DNA of 64,000 nt from Lacticaseibacillus pabuli. GTDB lineage: Bacteria; Bacillota; Bacilli; Lactobacillales; Lactobacillaceae. Location: assembly GCF_028736235.1 (NCBI RefSeq), contig NZ_CP117884.1, positions 806,001 through 870,000 on the forward strand. Direction: 5' to 3'. Positions 1 to 9,472 of this stretch are shown here, piece after piece. Position 1 is the stretch's first letter; every line of letters starts with the position of its first letter. A program made the translations under genes and the position numbers. The notes below the pieces were generated by a model. It saw only the letters and a list, made by a program, of their open reading frames with translations. It made no database searches and had not been told where the DNA came from.

Positions 1-15
1 TAAGCTTAATTTGCA

Positions 16-55
16 AATGCGCGCAGTCTGGATGACGGACAGCGCGCATTTTTTT
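16..55 (+). terminator. Rho-independent terminator of an upstream gene
   Basis: The inverted repeat AATGCGCGC (16-24) and GCGCGCATT (42-50) is followed by a run of T to 55. It probably ends the gene lying left of the window; a TAA at positions 1-3 could be that gene's stop but this cannot be shown. Confidence 0.75.
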
Positions 56-568
56 GTGGATGATGTAATTTTGTATATTTGCAATTAATTTAAATTGGTT
101 GGCGATATACTGGTTCCTTATAAAATATAATGGGCTTTATTTATATATATTAGATTTAACGTGTAAAACTTTTTCGATATTTCTTATGAAATCGCTTGTA
201 TTTGGTTGGGGCAACCTTGTAAAGTGAATTTAAGGAGAAAAATTGTGACGGCAAAAACGGTGTTTCTCTAGTGCAAAACCCGCAATTGGATCGACCGTTA
301 AAACTAGTGTTCATGGGGATGCTTGCCACATCAACTTGAGCACTACCCAAAACGCGTCACCTAGGGATTTTTGCAGCTCGCACGTGTCTGTGTGGGATGA
401 CCATCTTGCGTTTCTGTGTGGCATACATCAGTTACCGAAGAGATTGGCCAATGATGATGACGGCACACCAGTTGCTCACAGACATAACAACTGGTGCACA
501 ACAATCTAGTCGATAGGCGCGAGTCGGTCAGAATCCGATGTACCGTCTTCGACACGGGGGAAATAATC
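56..568. other. AT-rich intergenic region before the surface adhesin
   Basis: About 510 bp without a convincing gene. The first 200 bp are very AT-rich compared with the rest of the window. A good ribosome binding site (AAGGAG, 232-237) precedes an 8-codon GTG open frame (245-271), which may be a leader peptide or a gene remnant. A 9-bp inverted repeat (CACCAGTTG 466-474, CAACTGGTG 488-496) would form a hairpin in the 5' untranslated region of the adhesin mRNA. I could not place the promoter with confidence. Confidence 0.5.
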
Positions 569-3500
569 ATGGAGAACAAGACACACTACAAGATGTACAA
601 GGCTGGTAAGCAATGGCTCTTTGCCGCAATTGCGGTGTCGACCCTGTGCTTTGCGGGGATTGCTAGCACGGCCAATGCAGTGAGTGCGGATGACACGGGG
701 ACGGCAGCTCAGGCTGCGACAACGCCGGCTGATACGACGGCCGCGCAAGTTGCTACTGAGGCAGCAGCGACACCCGCACCTGCTGCGACAACAACGGCTC
801 CGACCGCTACGGAGACCACACCGACAGCGACACCAGCATCTGTTTCGACTCGGTCTGCGGAAAGTGCACCCGTTGTGGCACCTGCAGAGGAGGTCAGCAC
901 GGCGCCTAAAGCTGCGCAGGTAGAAGAAGCAGCGCCAGTGGTAAAGGCCGTACCAGTTACCGAAGCAAAGCCAGTTGCGGCTACCGAGAAGAAGGTTGAA
1001 GCTGCGCCTGTTGAACAGGACGCGGAGAAAGCGCCGGTGGTTGCAAAAAAAACTAACGCGAATGAAGTTCACGCTGAGATCACAACGGTTAAGAAGGCAG
1101 AGCCGGTAGACACAGCGGCGGGATCAAACAAAGAGACTGTTACCTCTACTGCGGGTCAGAAGACTGAAGGGAAAGCTGAAGCAATCAAGGAACCCGTTCA
1201 TGAGATACCGGGTCACAGCAAGAGCTACATCATGTATGAGGATGTTGAGGACGACAATCACCTGCATCAAGGACGCATCTTTGTTGCCACAGAAGCCGAC
1301 ACGGGCACCGAGTACCATATTTATGACGAAGCAACTGGCGAATTTGTGGAAGCAACGCCTGAGTACATCGCAGAAATTAAGGCCGCGTATGATGCAACGG
1401 TGACCAGCAAGGACTACCTAACTGATGGCGCCTTGCTTTCCGAAGCCCTGGATGCTAAATCACAATATGCCGGCCAGTTCAAGATTGTGCATGTGGACGC
1501 GGAAGACTGGGATGATGAGCTACCTGAGGATGTCGCACGTAAAGTGACAGCGTGGAATCAACACTACGCAAAACCGAGAGATAATAAGTCGAAAGCTACT
1601 GAGGGCGTACCAAAGTTTTACATTAAGGATGACGAGGATAATTACTATTGGATAGAAGCTGATGGGGACGAATTTGGTCTTCCTCTGACCGATGAAGATA
1701 AGACATTGCTTGAGGGGAATTCAAAGACGGGATACGCAACAGAAACCGTTATTGCGGCCTTGGAAGCTTATTGGGAGGCTAATGATCAAACTCTTCCCTC
1801 AGTTTTCCAGGGCTTCAAAGTTCACCGTTCAACTAAGCGGCCAGAGGGCGTGGATGGGAAAAATGTAATCATTTTATCCGAAACAACTCGGGATGAATTT
1901 CAGCCTATTAGTAATCGCGCAGATACAAATGGCTTCACGCAATACACCGTTTATAAAGATGGCAACAAATACTACTCCTTTGATAAAGATAAAGGTATCT
2001 TTACTGAACTAACGGGTGACGATTTAGAGAGAGCTCAGGCTGCTGATAAACCGGAATTCATGCAAGTTGATTACCTTAAAGACAAAAGTGGCGACGATAC
2101 TTTTCAAAAATTGATTGCTGCAGCTGTTGCCAGCAATTTGAGGTATCTGGAAGTTGATGGTGTGATTTACAGAATTAATCACACTACTGACGAAAACAGC
2201 ATTCCAGAAGGTGCAACAGGGTACACGGATCTTGAGCCCGATGCTGAGGAAGCAACAGAGATTCCTGATACTGCTAATTTAGCTACAATTGAGACAACAA
2301 ACCCTGGTGTTTTGATTAGTTTGAATGATTACTGGTTCGTTGACAAGGATGGGACTGAAAAGCCAATTGGCAAACTAAGTTGGGAAGACATGGGAATCAA
2401 CATCGATAATTCGCTAGTCTTTTCGACAGGTGCCAAGGTGGCCAAAGATTGGTGGAATCACTATGATGAAACTGGTGCAACACAGGGGATTGTTGAAAGT
2501 CAGCTGGGTCCTGATGGCTACCCAGTTGTAGCATACGGTAAGGACAAACATTATTCGCTTGAGTATTTGTTTAATGGTGATGAAAGTAAATATAAGGAAG
2601 TATTAGTTAAGAAAGAAACATTGCCTGCGTTTATCAGTGATGGCCGTGGAAATTACAGTCTTGATCCCCAGCGTTTCCATGTGCAATACGACGAGAAGAA
2701 TGGATTTACAACCTACAACAAGCCAAATTATCTTAAACAATTCTTCCCACTCGATGGTAAAGATGAGTTTTTCAACCTTCAGGGTAATGCGGAGTGGTTT
2801 GATAATGACGCTGATTTGGGAAAAAATCATTACTTCGGCATGGAAATGGACATGCATTATGTCATGCCGGAGGGTGGTAAACTCGATGACGGCAAGGAGA
2901 TGATTTTCGAATTTACTGGCGATGACGATTTCTGGCTGTTTATTGATGGCAAGTTGGTCATTGATATTGGTGGTATTCATAGTAAAAAGTCAGGAAAAAT
3001 TGATTTTAGCACCGGGAAGGTCACTTACCCAGACAGCAGCAAGACAACGGATTCAAATCTCGAGACATTGCTTGGCCCGAAATGGAATGTGCCTAACGAG
3101 CAGCACGAAATGAAAATCTTCTACCTCGAACGTGGCAATAAAGATTCCAATCTGCTGGTGAACTACAACTTGCAGTTTGTAAATCACTACTACGCAACGA
3201 AGTCCTCTTATGCTCACCGGACACAAGTTGATGCCGAGTATGCCTACGCTGACCGTCAAGAAACGGTCGCCTACCAAACACCGGCAGCATACGCCTTTGC
3301 AGCCCACGAAAACTACGGGGTGGCGTTCACAAAGGACCTCGTAACGCCTCCAGGTGGTGGCACAACTGATCCGGAACCTGGACTACCGGGCGAACCGGAC
3401 CCCGAATTGCCAGAAACACCTGGGCCAGAGACGCCGGAACCCGAAACACCTGAACCGGGCAAGCCAGACCCAGAAGTACCTGGCATGCCGGAGACAGGGG

Positions 3501-3775
3501 GTTCAGTTGACGAACTGCCTGACACGAATACCCCGGCCAAGCCTGCACCAACTGCGCCAAAGCAGCCAACGCAGACTGCAAACGTGGCGGGTACGCCGCC
3601 AGTTGCCAAGCCGGTTCAGCTAAGTACGGTTACTAGTGGCAAAGTTGCGCGGGGCGAGCTCCCGCAAACGGGTAATGTTCAAACCAAGTCCGCTTCGGTT
3701 CTTGGAATGATGGGCATGCTGATGAGCCTGTTCGGACTCTCCGGCGTCCTGCTTAAGAAACGGCACCGCAACTAA
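569..3775 (+). CDS. LPXTG-anchored surface protein with KxYKxGKxW signal and fibro-slime domain
   Basis: A 1068-residue cell-wall-anchored protein, probably an adhesin. The start is ATG 569, eight bases after GGGGGA; an in-frame frame opening at 494 lacks such a site. The N-terminus carries KMYKAGKQW, the KxYKxGKxW export motif, then a hydrophobic stretch and likely cleavage after residues ANA or AVSA. Residues ~45-200 are Ala/Thr/Pro/Val-rich and likely extended. A long acidic repeat-like middle follows. Residues ~735-875 match the fibro-slime/PA14-like fold, with GDDDFWLFIDGKLVIDIGG as core. A Pro/Glu/Gly wall-spanning segment (~928-985) precedes LPQTG at 1031-1035, a hydrophobic segment and KKRHRN, the sortase A signal. 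The middle third (~1550-3000) is visibly more AT-rich than the two ends, suggesting a mosaic. Ligand is unknown. Confidence 0.9.
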   Translation: MENKTHYKMYKAGKQWLFAAIAVSTLCFAGIASTANAVSADDTGTAAQAATTPADTTAAQVATEAAATPAPAATTTAPTATETTPTATPASVSTRSAESAPVVAPAEEVSTAPKAAQVEEAAPVVKAVPVTEAKPVAATEKKVEAAPVEQDAEKAPVVAKKTNANEVHAEITTVKKAEPVDTAAGSNKETVTSTAGQKTEGKAEAIKEPVHEIPGHSKSYIMYEDVEDDNHLHQGRIFVATEADTGTEYHIYDEATGEFVEATPEYIAEIKAAYDATVTSKDYLTDGALLSEALDAKSQYAGQFKIVHVDAEDWDDELPEDVARKVTAWNQHYAKPRDNKSKATEGVPKFYIKDDEDNYYWIEADGDEFGLPLTDEDKTLLEGNSKTGYATETVIAALEAYWEANDQTLPSVFQGFKVHRSTKRPEGVDGKNVIILSETTRDEFQPISNRADTNGFTQYTVYKDGNKYYSFDKDKGIFTELTGDDLERAQAADKPEFMQVDYLKDKSGDDTFQKLIAAAVASNLRYLEVDGVIYRINHTTDENSIPEGATGYTDLEPDAEEATEIPDTANLATIETTNPGVLISLNDYWFVDKDGTEKPIGKLSWEDMGINIDNSLVFSTGAKVAKDWWNHYDETGATQGIVESQLGPDGYPVVAYGKDKHYSLEYLFNGDESKYKEVLVKKETLPAFISDGRGNYSLDPQRFHVQYDEKNGFTTYNKPNYLKQFFPLDGKDEFFNLQGNAEWFDNDADLGKNHYFGMEMDMHYVMPEGGKLDDGKEMIFEFTGDDDFWLFIDGKLVIDIGGIHSKKSGKIDFSTGKVTYPDSSKTTDSNLETLLGPKWNVPNEQHEMKIFYLERGNKDSNLLVNYNLQFVNHYYATKSSYAHRTQVDAEYAYADRQETVAYQTPAAYAFAAHENYGVAFTKDLVTPPGGGTTDPEPGLPGEPDPELPETPGPETPEPETPEPGKPDPEVPGMPETGGSVDELPDTNTPAKPAPTAPKQPTQTANVAGTPPVAKPVQLSTVTSGKVARGELPQTGNVQTKSASVLGMMGMLMSLFGLSGVLLKKRHRN

Positions 3776-3799
3776 TTGCCATTGAACACGTAATAACGC

Positions 3800-3842
3800 A
3801 GCAAGGGCACCCTGATCATCGTCAGGGTGCCCTTGCTTTTTA
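3800..3842 (+). terminator. Terminator of the surface protein gene
   Basis: A perfect 16-bp stem (AGCAAGGGCACCCTGA at 3800-3815, complement 3822-3837) with a 6-nt loop runs into TTTTT. It is directed along the plus strand, away from the convergent transporter gene. Confidence 0.9.
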
Positions 3843-3857
3843 ATTATGAGTGGCAGG

Positions 3858-5087
3858 TTATGCCGGTTGATCAAACGTTGCCGTCATCCGTGATGAGTGG
3901 TTTGTCAGCAGGATAGAAGCTGCACCCAGCAAAATCATCGCAATGGCCATTCCAACGGGGCCGAGCACAGTCGAGGTGGTCAGTAGCGCCCCCGCCAGCA
4001 CCGCGGATAGCGGCCGTACCGCGCTGGTCGCACCTGAGTAAGCACCGATTTGCGCAGGATTCATTAAGTTGGCGCGTAAGGTCTGACTGGCAGGTACCGT
4101 TAACATTTCACCCACCGTCAGGACGACCGCACACAGGGCGAGCGGCCTGAGGGTATGCAGAATGAATGAAGCGGCAAACGCAACGGACTGTAAACCCATC
4201 CCCCACGCATACTCCCGCTGCAGTGTCATCCTGCGCCCAATTACCGTGAAAATGGACATCATGAACACAATCATCACCGTGTTGATAATCGTAATCAGTG
4301 AGAGCATCCGTTGCCCATAAATTTGAATTCCGAAAATGGTCGCGTCGGTGAAGTCGCGACCGAGATGCACAGCCAAGTAATAATTGGGCTGCATGGTCAC
4401 GATAGTCGAGGCGCAGTATCCTAACAGAAAAATCATGAAACGCCGGTCGGTCAGCACTTGGGCGTATGCTTTCAGCGCACTCCATACCGAGCCTGAAGTT
4501 GCAACGAGTTTTTTGAGTGTTTCATCCATCCCCAACGCAATAATGGCAATGTTGATAAGACCGCCAATAACCAGGGCAATGAGCAATTCGAACAGGTAGT
4601 CGCGGAAGAACCAGCCCCCAATTGCGGCCCCCAACATGACCCCAATGTTCAGCACCCAATAAATGAGTGCGAAGACAAACTGCCGGTTCTTCGGCGTGGA
4701 GACGTCAATCATCATGGCTTGTTGCGCAGGATCGGCGAGCGCGCCACCGATATCGGCAACTAAAAACCCGACGAAAGTGATAACCGGTGAGACCAGTAGC
4801 GGTGAATTAACGACCGCCGCGAGTGCAAAACCGCTCACCAGCATGGCGTTGCCAGCTAGCATAATGGGTTTGCGGCCGTACGTATCGGAGAGATGCCCGC
4901 CGTATAAGCCGGCGATAAAGCCCAGAACGGACACGGCGACCAAAAGCAACCCCGTGATGGCGGCGCCAAAGTAGTGCGTATAGTAAATGGTCATGTTTGG
5001 CAGAACAGAGCTTGAAAGCAAGGTGGCGATAAAGGTCGTCAGGGTCCGTAGCTTCAAGTTGCGGTCGAGTGCCATAAATTCGTTCAT
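3858..5087 (-). CDS. Major facilitator superfamily (MFS) multidrug-type exporter
   Basis: A 409-residue integral membrane protein with about twelve hydrophobic segments, fitting a drug:H+ antiporter of the MFS. The loop between segments 2 and 3 holds the MFS signature GGHLSDTYGRKPIM near residue 65. GGAGG lies 12 bases before ATG 5087 and only 3 bases before an in-frame TTG at 5096, so either start is possible; 5087 is chosen because the TTG spacing is too short. It is transcribed alone, divergently from the methyltransferase gene at 5232. Substrate cannot be inferred from the sequence. Confidence 0.85.
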   Translation of the reverse strand: MNEFMALDRNLKLRTLTTFIATLLSSSVLPNMTIYYTHYFGAAITGLLLVAVSVLGFIAGLYGGHLSDTYGRKPIMLAGNAMLVSGFALAAVVNSPLLVSPVITFVGFLVADIGGALADPAQQAMMIDVSTPKNRQFVFALIYWVLNIGVMLGAAIGGWFFRDYLFELLIALVIGGLINIAIIALGMDETLKKLVATSGSVWSALKAYAQVLTDRRFMIFLLGYCASTIVTMQPNYYLAVHLGRDFTDATIFGIQIYGQRMLSLITIINTVMIVFMMSIFTVIGRRMTLQREYAWGMGLQSVAFAASFILHTLRPLALCAVVLTVGEMLTVPASQTLRANLMNPAQIGAYSGATSAVRPLSAVLAGALLTTSTVLGPVGMAIAMILLGAASILLTNHSSRMTATFDQPA

Positions 5088-5176
5088 GGGTGGCAAAATC
5101 CTCCAAATGTGTTAGCAATATTATAGCCCTCTTAATAGATTCTTAAAACATGAGAATTTGCAAATTACTGTCTGAC

Positions 5177-5205
5177 TTGGAACCCGCCGCGGCATTACGT
5201 ATAAT
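5177..5205 (+). promoter_or_regulatory. Promoter of the methyltransferase-tadA pair
   Basis: TTGGAA (5177-5182) and a perfect TATAAT (5200-5205) are separated by 17 bp, giving a housekeeping-type promoter about 20 bp before the ribosome binding site GAGGAGA. Confidence 0.8.
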
Positions 5206-5231
5206 ACAAGCAGAACACGAGGAGACGGACT

Positions 5232-5843
5232 ATGAATCAATACTTTACGAATGATCCAGATTTAGCGCATCAAGAGCGCACCTTTAATTTTGACTTGGGT
5301 GGCCATACGCTGCACTTCACATCGGACAACGGTGTGTTTTCGAAGCACACCATCGACTTTGGCAGCCGTGTGCTCATCGAGGCGGTGCTGAATCGTGAAG
5401 TGCTCGCAGCTGGCCCCATGCTTGATTTGGGCTGTGGTTATGGGCCAATCGGCATTGCCCTCGCCAAGGCGTTGCCAAATCGGCAGGTCACAATGAGCGA
5501 TGTTAACGAACGTGCACTCGCGCTCGCCAAGCGGAATGCGGAAGCAAATGAAGTCACCAGCCAGACGACCATCGTCGAATCATCAGTTTACGACGCCGTT
5601 ACTGGCAAGTTTGGGGTGATTGTCACGAACCCGCCAGTTCGTGCGGGCAAGGACGTGGTTTCGGCGATGTTGAGCGGCGCCAAGGCACACTTGACCGTTG
5701 GCGGCGAAATCTTTGTGGTCCTCCAAAAGAAACAGGGCGCGCCGAGTGCCAAGAAACTGCTGGCAACAACATTTGGAGACGCTGAAGTCATCAAAAAAGA
5801 TGGTGGCTACTACATTTTGCACGCCGTGAACGAGGAGGCGTAG
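5232..5843 (+). CDS. Class I SAM-dependent methyltransferase, RsmC-like
   Basis: A 203-residue methyltransferase. DLGCGYGPIG (residues ~60-69) is SAM-binding motif I, and TNPPVRAGK (~134-142) is the NPPxR-type catalytic motif of N2-guanine/adenine methyltransferases such as RsmC, which methylates 16S rRNA G1207. It equals the C-terminal catalytic half of the E. coli enzyme, the usual form in Firmicutes (YbxB). The gene is two bases upstream of tadA and forms an RNA-modification operon with it. The substrate assignment is by family; a different rRNA target is possible. Confidence 0.85.
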   Translation: MNQYFTNDPDLAHQERTFNFDLGGHTLHFTSDNGVFSKHTIDFGSRVLIEAVLNREVLAAGPMLDLGCGYGPIGIALAKALPNRQVTMSDVNERALALAKRNAEANEVTSQTTIVESSVYDAVTGKFGVIVTNPPVRAGKDVVSAMLSGAKAHLTVGGEIFVVLQKKQGAPSAKKLLATTFGDAEVIKKDGGYYILHAVNEEA

Positions 5844-5845
5844 CG

Positions 5846-6385
5846 ATGCAGCCAACCGAGGCTGAAATCATGCACTACATGCACGCTGCCGAACGCGAGG
5901 CCGAAAAGGCGGGACTGATTGGCGAAGTTCCAATCGGTGCGGTTGTCGTCCATGATGGTCAAATTATTGGCTGGGGGCACAACCTGCGCGAGCATACACA
6001 AAATGGGGCACATCATGCAGAAATGATGGCAATCCAGGAAGCCTGTCTAATCCTGCATTCGTGGCGACTAGAAGATTGTGATCTCTACGTCACACTGGAA
6101 CCATGTCCAATGTGCGCGGGGGCGATGATCAACTCCCGGGTGCGTTCCTGCTACTGGGGTGCGGCGGATCCAAAGGCTGGTGCGGCCGGTACGCTGGTCG
6201 ATTTACTCAGCGACACCCGTTTTAATCACCAGGTGCACTCAGTTGGCGGCGTTGATGCCGACAAATGTGCGCAATTGTTGCAGGACTTTTTTCGGAAAAT
6301 TAGAAAAGAGCGGAAAGCGGCCAAAAAGGCGGCACGGGCCGCGGGTCAAAACCTGCCGCACCGTCATCATGGTCAGAATCAATAA
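5846..6385 (+). CDS. tadA: tRNA-specific adenosine deaminase
   Basis: A 179-residue zinc deaminase that converts A34 to inosine in tRNA-Arg(ACG). The zinc/catalytic signature is present: HAEMMAI (His and proton-shuttling Glu, residues ~56-62) and PCPMCAGAM (two Cys ligands, ~86-94). GAGGAGG sits eight bases before ATG 5846. The C-terminal tail is basic (RKIRKERKAAKKAARA), typical for tRNA contact. It is cotranscribed with the upstream methyltransferase and lies just before the SRP RNA gene. Confidence 0.95.
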   Translation: MQPTEAEIMHYMHAAEREAEKAGLIGEVPIGAVVVHDGQIIGWGHNLREHTQNGAHHAEMMAIQEACLILHSWRLEDCDLYVTLEPCPMCAGAMINSRVRSCYWGAADPKAGAAGTLVDLLSDTRFNHQVHSVGGVDADKCAQLLQDFFRKIRKERKAAKKAARAAGQNLPHRHHGQNQ

Positions 6386-6426
6386 ATCAGTCTTAGGTCT
6401 GACTAGCATTCATTCCGTGAAGCATG

Positions 6427-6432
6427 TATAAT
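6427..6432 (+). promoter_or_regulatory. -10 box of the SRP RNA gene
   Basis: A perfect TATAAT lies 7 bp before the inferred 5' end of the SRP RNA. A clear -35 box was not identified. Confidence 0.6.
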
Positions 6433-6439
6433 GAATTTT

Positions 6440-6535
6440 GCCGCAAGGCCTTGAGGCAATGGTAGGCTTCTGAACCGTGTCAGATCCGGAAGGAAGCAGC
6501 ACTAAGGTTGCATTACCATGTGTCTCTTGTTTTTT
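6440..6535 (+). ncRNA. ffs: Signal recognition particle RNA, small bacterial type (4.5S/scRNA)
   Basis: The universally conserved Ffh-binding domain is present: GTCAGATCCGGAAGGAAGCA, starting near 6479, including the GGAA tetraloop and the asymmetric A-rich loop. The flanking arms pair: CAAG (6444-6447) with CTTG (6526-6529), GAGGCA with TGTCTC, and ATGGTA with TTACCAT. Size (~95 nt) fits the small single-hairpin type lacking the Alu domain. The ends are inferred from the -10 box and the T-run at 6529-6535. Position just before dnaX is the standard Firmicutes arrangement. Confidence 0.93.
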
Positions 6536-6566
6536 AGATGATAAGCCGCGTGAGCGGATAAAAAGT

Positions 6567-6612
6567 GACAGGTCGCAGTTCTCATTAAGAGGATTTGCGA
6601 CCTGTCTTTGTC
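6567..6612 (+). terminator. Terminator after the SRP RNA
   Basis: GACAGGTCGCA (6567-6577) pairs perfectly with TGCGACCTGTC (6596-6606), followed by TTTGTCT. It separates ffs from dnaX. Confidence 0.8.
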
Positions 6613-6691
6613 TGTGCAGATGGACGGGCGAGCAGCCCGAGCGTGTGTTAAAATATTAAGCAGAGTATTTTACGAAGAAAGGATGAGTGCG

Positions 6692-8491
6692 GTGAGCTAC
6701 CAAGCGTTATATCGAGTATGGCGTCCCCAGACTTTTAAAGAAGTTGTCGGCCAAGATGCCATTACACAAACGCTGAAAAACGCGGTCATTACGCAGCAGA
6801 CAAGCCACGCCTACCTGTTTACCGGGCCACGCGGGACAGGGAAGACTTCTGTTGCGAAGATCCTGGCTAAGGCGCTGAACTGCTTGCACGTTAAAGACGG
6901 TGAGCCGGATAACACCTGCGAGATTTGCACTGCGATTAACCAGGGCAACCAGCCAGACGTCATCGAAATCGATGCGGCCTCTAACAATGGGGTTGATGAG
7001 ATTCGTGACATTCGTGATAAGGCCAAGTATGCTCCAGCTGAAGCACGCGTGAAGGTCTACATCATCGATGAAGTCCACATGTTGTCGACGGGTGCTTTTA
7101 ACGCCTTGCTGAAGACGCTGGAAGAACCACCGGCCCATGTCGTGTTCATCCTCGCAACGACGGAACCCAATAAGATTCCTGCCACCATCATTTCCCGGAC
7201 GCAGCGATTCGACTTTCGGCGCATTACGAGCAGTGATATCGAAGGTCACCTGAAGGAAATCCTAGACGATAAGGGGATTACTTACGAGGACAAGGCCCTC
7301 GCCGTCATCGCCCGTGCGGCAGACGGTGGGATGCGCGACTCGCTCTCCATCCTGGATCAAGTGCTCAGCTTTGGGAGCGACCACGTCACCGAGGAAAATG
7401 CCCGTGCGGTCACCGGTAGCGTCACAACTGCCGAACTTGGCCAGTTCCTGGGTGCTGTTCACGAAGGCGATGCGGCCGCCGCGATGGGCATCATTGATGA
7501 TGTCCTGAGTTCCGGACGTGATAGCGCGCGCTTGCTTGAGGATTTGATTAGCTATGCCCGTGATTTACTGGTTTTTAAGGCCGCGCCAAAGATGATTGAC
7601 GCTGCGGACATGGCACTACTAGATGCTGGTTTTAGTGATCTGGCGGGTAAACTGGACCAGGCCTGGTTGTTCAAGGCCATTAACGCCATGAGCGCCACCA
7701 GCCAGCAGTTGCGCGGGACGAACCAGCCCGACTTGTACTTGCAGGTCCTGACAGTGCGGCTCAGTCAGTTGAATCAGCAAGCTGACGCGACCACCGACAG
7801 TCCAGCGCAACAGCCACTTGCAGCGACTGTTGCAGCACCGACTAGTCCGGCTGCTAGTGAGGGTGGCGACATTGCGGCTCTGCGTAGCCAGATTGACGAA
7901 TTACAGCACGAAATTGCAGGCTTGCAAAAGGCGCCGGCTGGTCAAACAGCAGCCATTCCAAAGCCGACCCAACGCAAACGCGCGGGTCGGCCAGCCGTGA
8001 ATACGGCGGCCATTTATCCGGTCTTGGAACATGCTAGCCGCGATGAATTGAATAGCTTTAAAGAGGTTTGGCCGGACGTTCTCGATAAACTCGAGGGGAT
8101 GCGCAAGGGTATGATGCAAATCAGCGAACCCGTTGCGGCTAGCACCAGCGGCGTGATTGTCAGCTTTGATAATGCCTTCTACATTGACCGCGTGAACGGT
8201 GATACCCAGCTGTTGGGTGAACTGCGGGGCGGACTCAAGGACATTACCGGCCGCGATATGAAGGTCGTTCTGGTTGAGCAGCAGCGCTGGCCACAGATTC
8301 GCAAGAACTTCTTGAAGGAAGTCGGCTTTAAGAAGACTGATGCTGCGAAGGCTGACCCTAGTCGCAAGGCTGACGCTGAGCAAGCCCCAGCAAGCACCGA
8401 TACTGCGGCTAAGCCTGATGCTGAGCCACCTGTTGTGAAGAAAATGACGGATATTTTCGGCGCAGACAACGTTTCAGTTAAACAAGACTAA
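6692..8491 (+). CDS. dnaX: DNA polymerase III subunits gamma/tau
   Basis: A 599-residue clamp-loader subunit. The GTG at 6692 is preferred: it lies nine bases after GAAAGG and gives the family N-terminus MSYQALYRVWRPQ; the ATG at 6683 abuts that site. The AAA+ core shows Walker A GPRGTGKTS (~45-53), the zinc module around CxxC (ICEICTA region), Walker B/DEAD-like IDEVHML, and the sensor-1 region ATTEPNKIP. The middle is Pro/Ala-rich with a coiled coil, followed by a tau-type C-terminus contacting the polymerase. It heads the dnaX-ybaB-recR run. No clear slippery frameshift site for gamma was seen. Confidence 0.96.
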   Translation: MSYQALYRVWRPQTFKEVVGQDAITQTLKNAVITQQTSHAYLFTGPRGTGKTSVAKILAKALNCLHVKDGEPDNTCEICTAINQGNQPDVIEIDAASNNGVDEIRDIRDKAKYAPAEARVKVYIIDEVHMLSTGAFNALLKTLEEPPAHVVFILATTEPNKIPATIISRTQRFDFRRITSSDIEGHLKEILDDKGITYEDKALAVIARAADGGMRDSLSILDQVLSFGSDHVTEENARAVTGSVTTAELGQFLGAVHEGDAAAAMGIIDDVLSSGRDSARLLEDLISYARDLLVFKAAPKMIDAADMALLDAGFSDLAGKLDQAWLFKAINAMSATSQQLRGTNQPDLYLQVLTVRLSQLNQQADATTDSPAQQPLAATVAAPTSPAASEGGDIAALRSQIDELQHEIAGLQKAPAGQTAAIPKPTQRKRAGRPAVNTAAIYPVLEHASRDELNSFKEVWPDVLDKLEGMRKGMMQISEPVAASTSGVIVSFDNAFYIDRVNGDTQLLGELRGGLKDITGRDMKVVLVEQQRWPQIRKNFLKEVGFKKTDAAKADPSRKADAEQAPASTDTAAKPDAEPPVVKKMTDIFGADNVSVKQD

Positions 8492-8516
8492 ACACAAACA
8501 TTAAGGAGAAAAACTT

Positions 8517-8840
8517 ATGCCAAATATGGGCGGAATGAACGGAATGAACATGCAGAACATGATGCGTCAGATGAAGAAGATGCAGAAGCAGATGGCCGAC
8601 GAACAGGAATCCATCAACGAAAGCACCTTCGAAGGCAAGTCATCACAGGATTTGGTCAAGGTGGAATTCAGCGGTGACCGCAAGATGAAGAGTATCGACA
8701 TTAACCCCGAAGCCATCGACCCCGACGATCCAGACATGCTGGATGACCTGATCTTGCAGGCGGTTAACGATGGTCTCAAGAAGGTTGACGAAGAAACGCA
8801 GTCCAAGATGGGTAAGTACACTCGCGGACTCGGGATGTAA
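8517..8840 (+). CDS. YbaB/EbfC family nucleoid-associated protein
   Basis: A 107-residue small DNA-binding protein of the YbaB/EbfC family, which forms tweezers-like dimers. The N-terminus is Met/Asn/Gly-rich and then runs into a helix of Met/Lys/Gln heptads ([12 protein letters not shown]), followed by a beta-sheet core with the family segment ending [16 protein letters not shown] precedes ATG 8517. It sits between dnaX and recR, the conserved position of this gene. Confidence 0.95.
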   Translation: MPNMGGMNGMNMQNMMRQMKKMQKQMADEQESINESTFEGKSSQDLVKVEFSGDRKMKSIDINPEAIDPDDPDMLDDLILQAVNDGLKKVDEETQSKMGKYTRGLGM

Positions 8841-8858
8841 CGATTAGGTGGTGGCAAC

Positions 8859-9458
8859 GTGCAGTATCCTGACTCAATTAGCAAATTAATTGATTCCTAC
8901 ATGAAATTACCCGGTATCGGTGAGAAAACCGCCACGCGCTTGGCCTTTTTCACCATCGATATGGATAAATCTGACGTGATGACCTTCGCCAAAAGCTTGA
9001 CGGATGCCAAAACCAAGCTGCACTACTGCTCGATTTGTGGCAACATCACCGAGGATGATCCGTGCGTGATTTGCACCGATACCAGCCGTGACCAGAGCAA
9101 GGTGCTCGTGGTCGAGCAGGCGAAGGACGTCATGAGTATGGACCGGATGGATGATTACCACGGCCTGTTCCACGTTTTGCATGGCGTGCTATCCCCGATG
9201 GAGGGGGTCGGCCCCGATGACTTGAACATAGCCAGTCTCCTGCGTCGTTTGCAGGATAACGACAAGGTTCAGGAAGTCATTGTGGCAACGAATGCCACGC
9301 CTGAGGGTGAAGCAACGGCAACTTACCTGGCACGTTTAATCAAGCCAGCCGGGATTAAGGTCACGCGCTTGGCGCACGGCCTGTCTGTCGGGAGCGACAT
9401 TGAATATGCCGACCAGATGACACTGATGAAGGCTGTCGAGGGTCGCACGGAACTCTAG
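8859..9458 (+). CDS. recR: Recombination mediator protein RecR
   Basis: A 199-residue DNA repair protein that works with RecO/RecF to load RecA at gaps. An N-terminal helix-hairpin-helix ([15 protein letters not shown]), a four-Cys zinc finger (CSICGNI...CVIC, residues ~57-72) and a Toprim domain ([11 protein letters not shown] onward) appear in the usual order and length. The start is GTG 8859, after AGGTGG. Confidence 0.96.
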   Translation: MQYPDSISKLIDSYMKLPGIGEKTATRLAFFTIDMDKSDVMTFAKSLTDAKTKLHYCSICGNITEDDPCVICTDTSRDQSKVLVVEQAKDVMSMDRMDDYHGLFHVLHGVLSPMEGVGPDDLNIASLLRRLQDNDKVQEVIVATNATPEGEATATYLARLIKPAGIKVTRLAHGLSVGSDIEYADQMTLMKAVEGRTEL

Positions 9459-9472
9459 TAAGGAGCGAGATT

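Noticed and set aside
506..1072. A 188-codon frame opposite the adhesin's Ala/Thr/Pro-rich region
   Set aside because: It is a composition artefact of the repetitive coding strand (Arg/Cys-rich shadow) with no ribosome binding site.
6608..6691. A 28-residue N-terminal extension of DnaX
   Set aside because: No ribosome binding site, and it does not match the family start; GTG 6692 with GAAAGG does.
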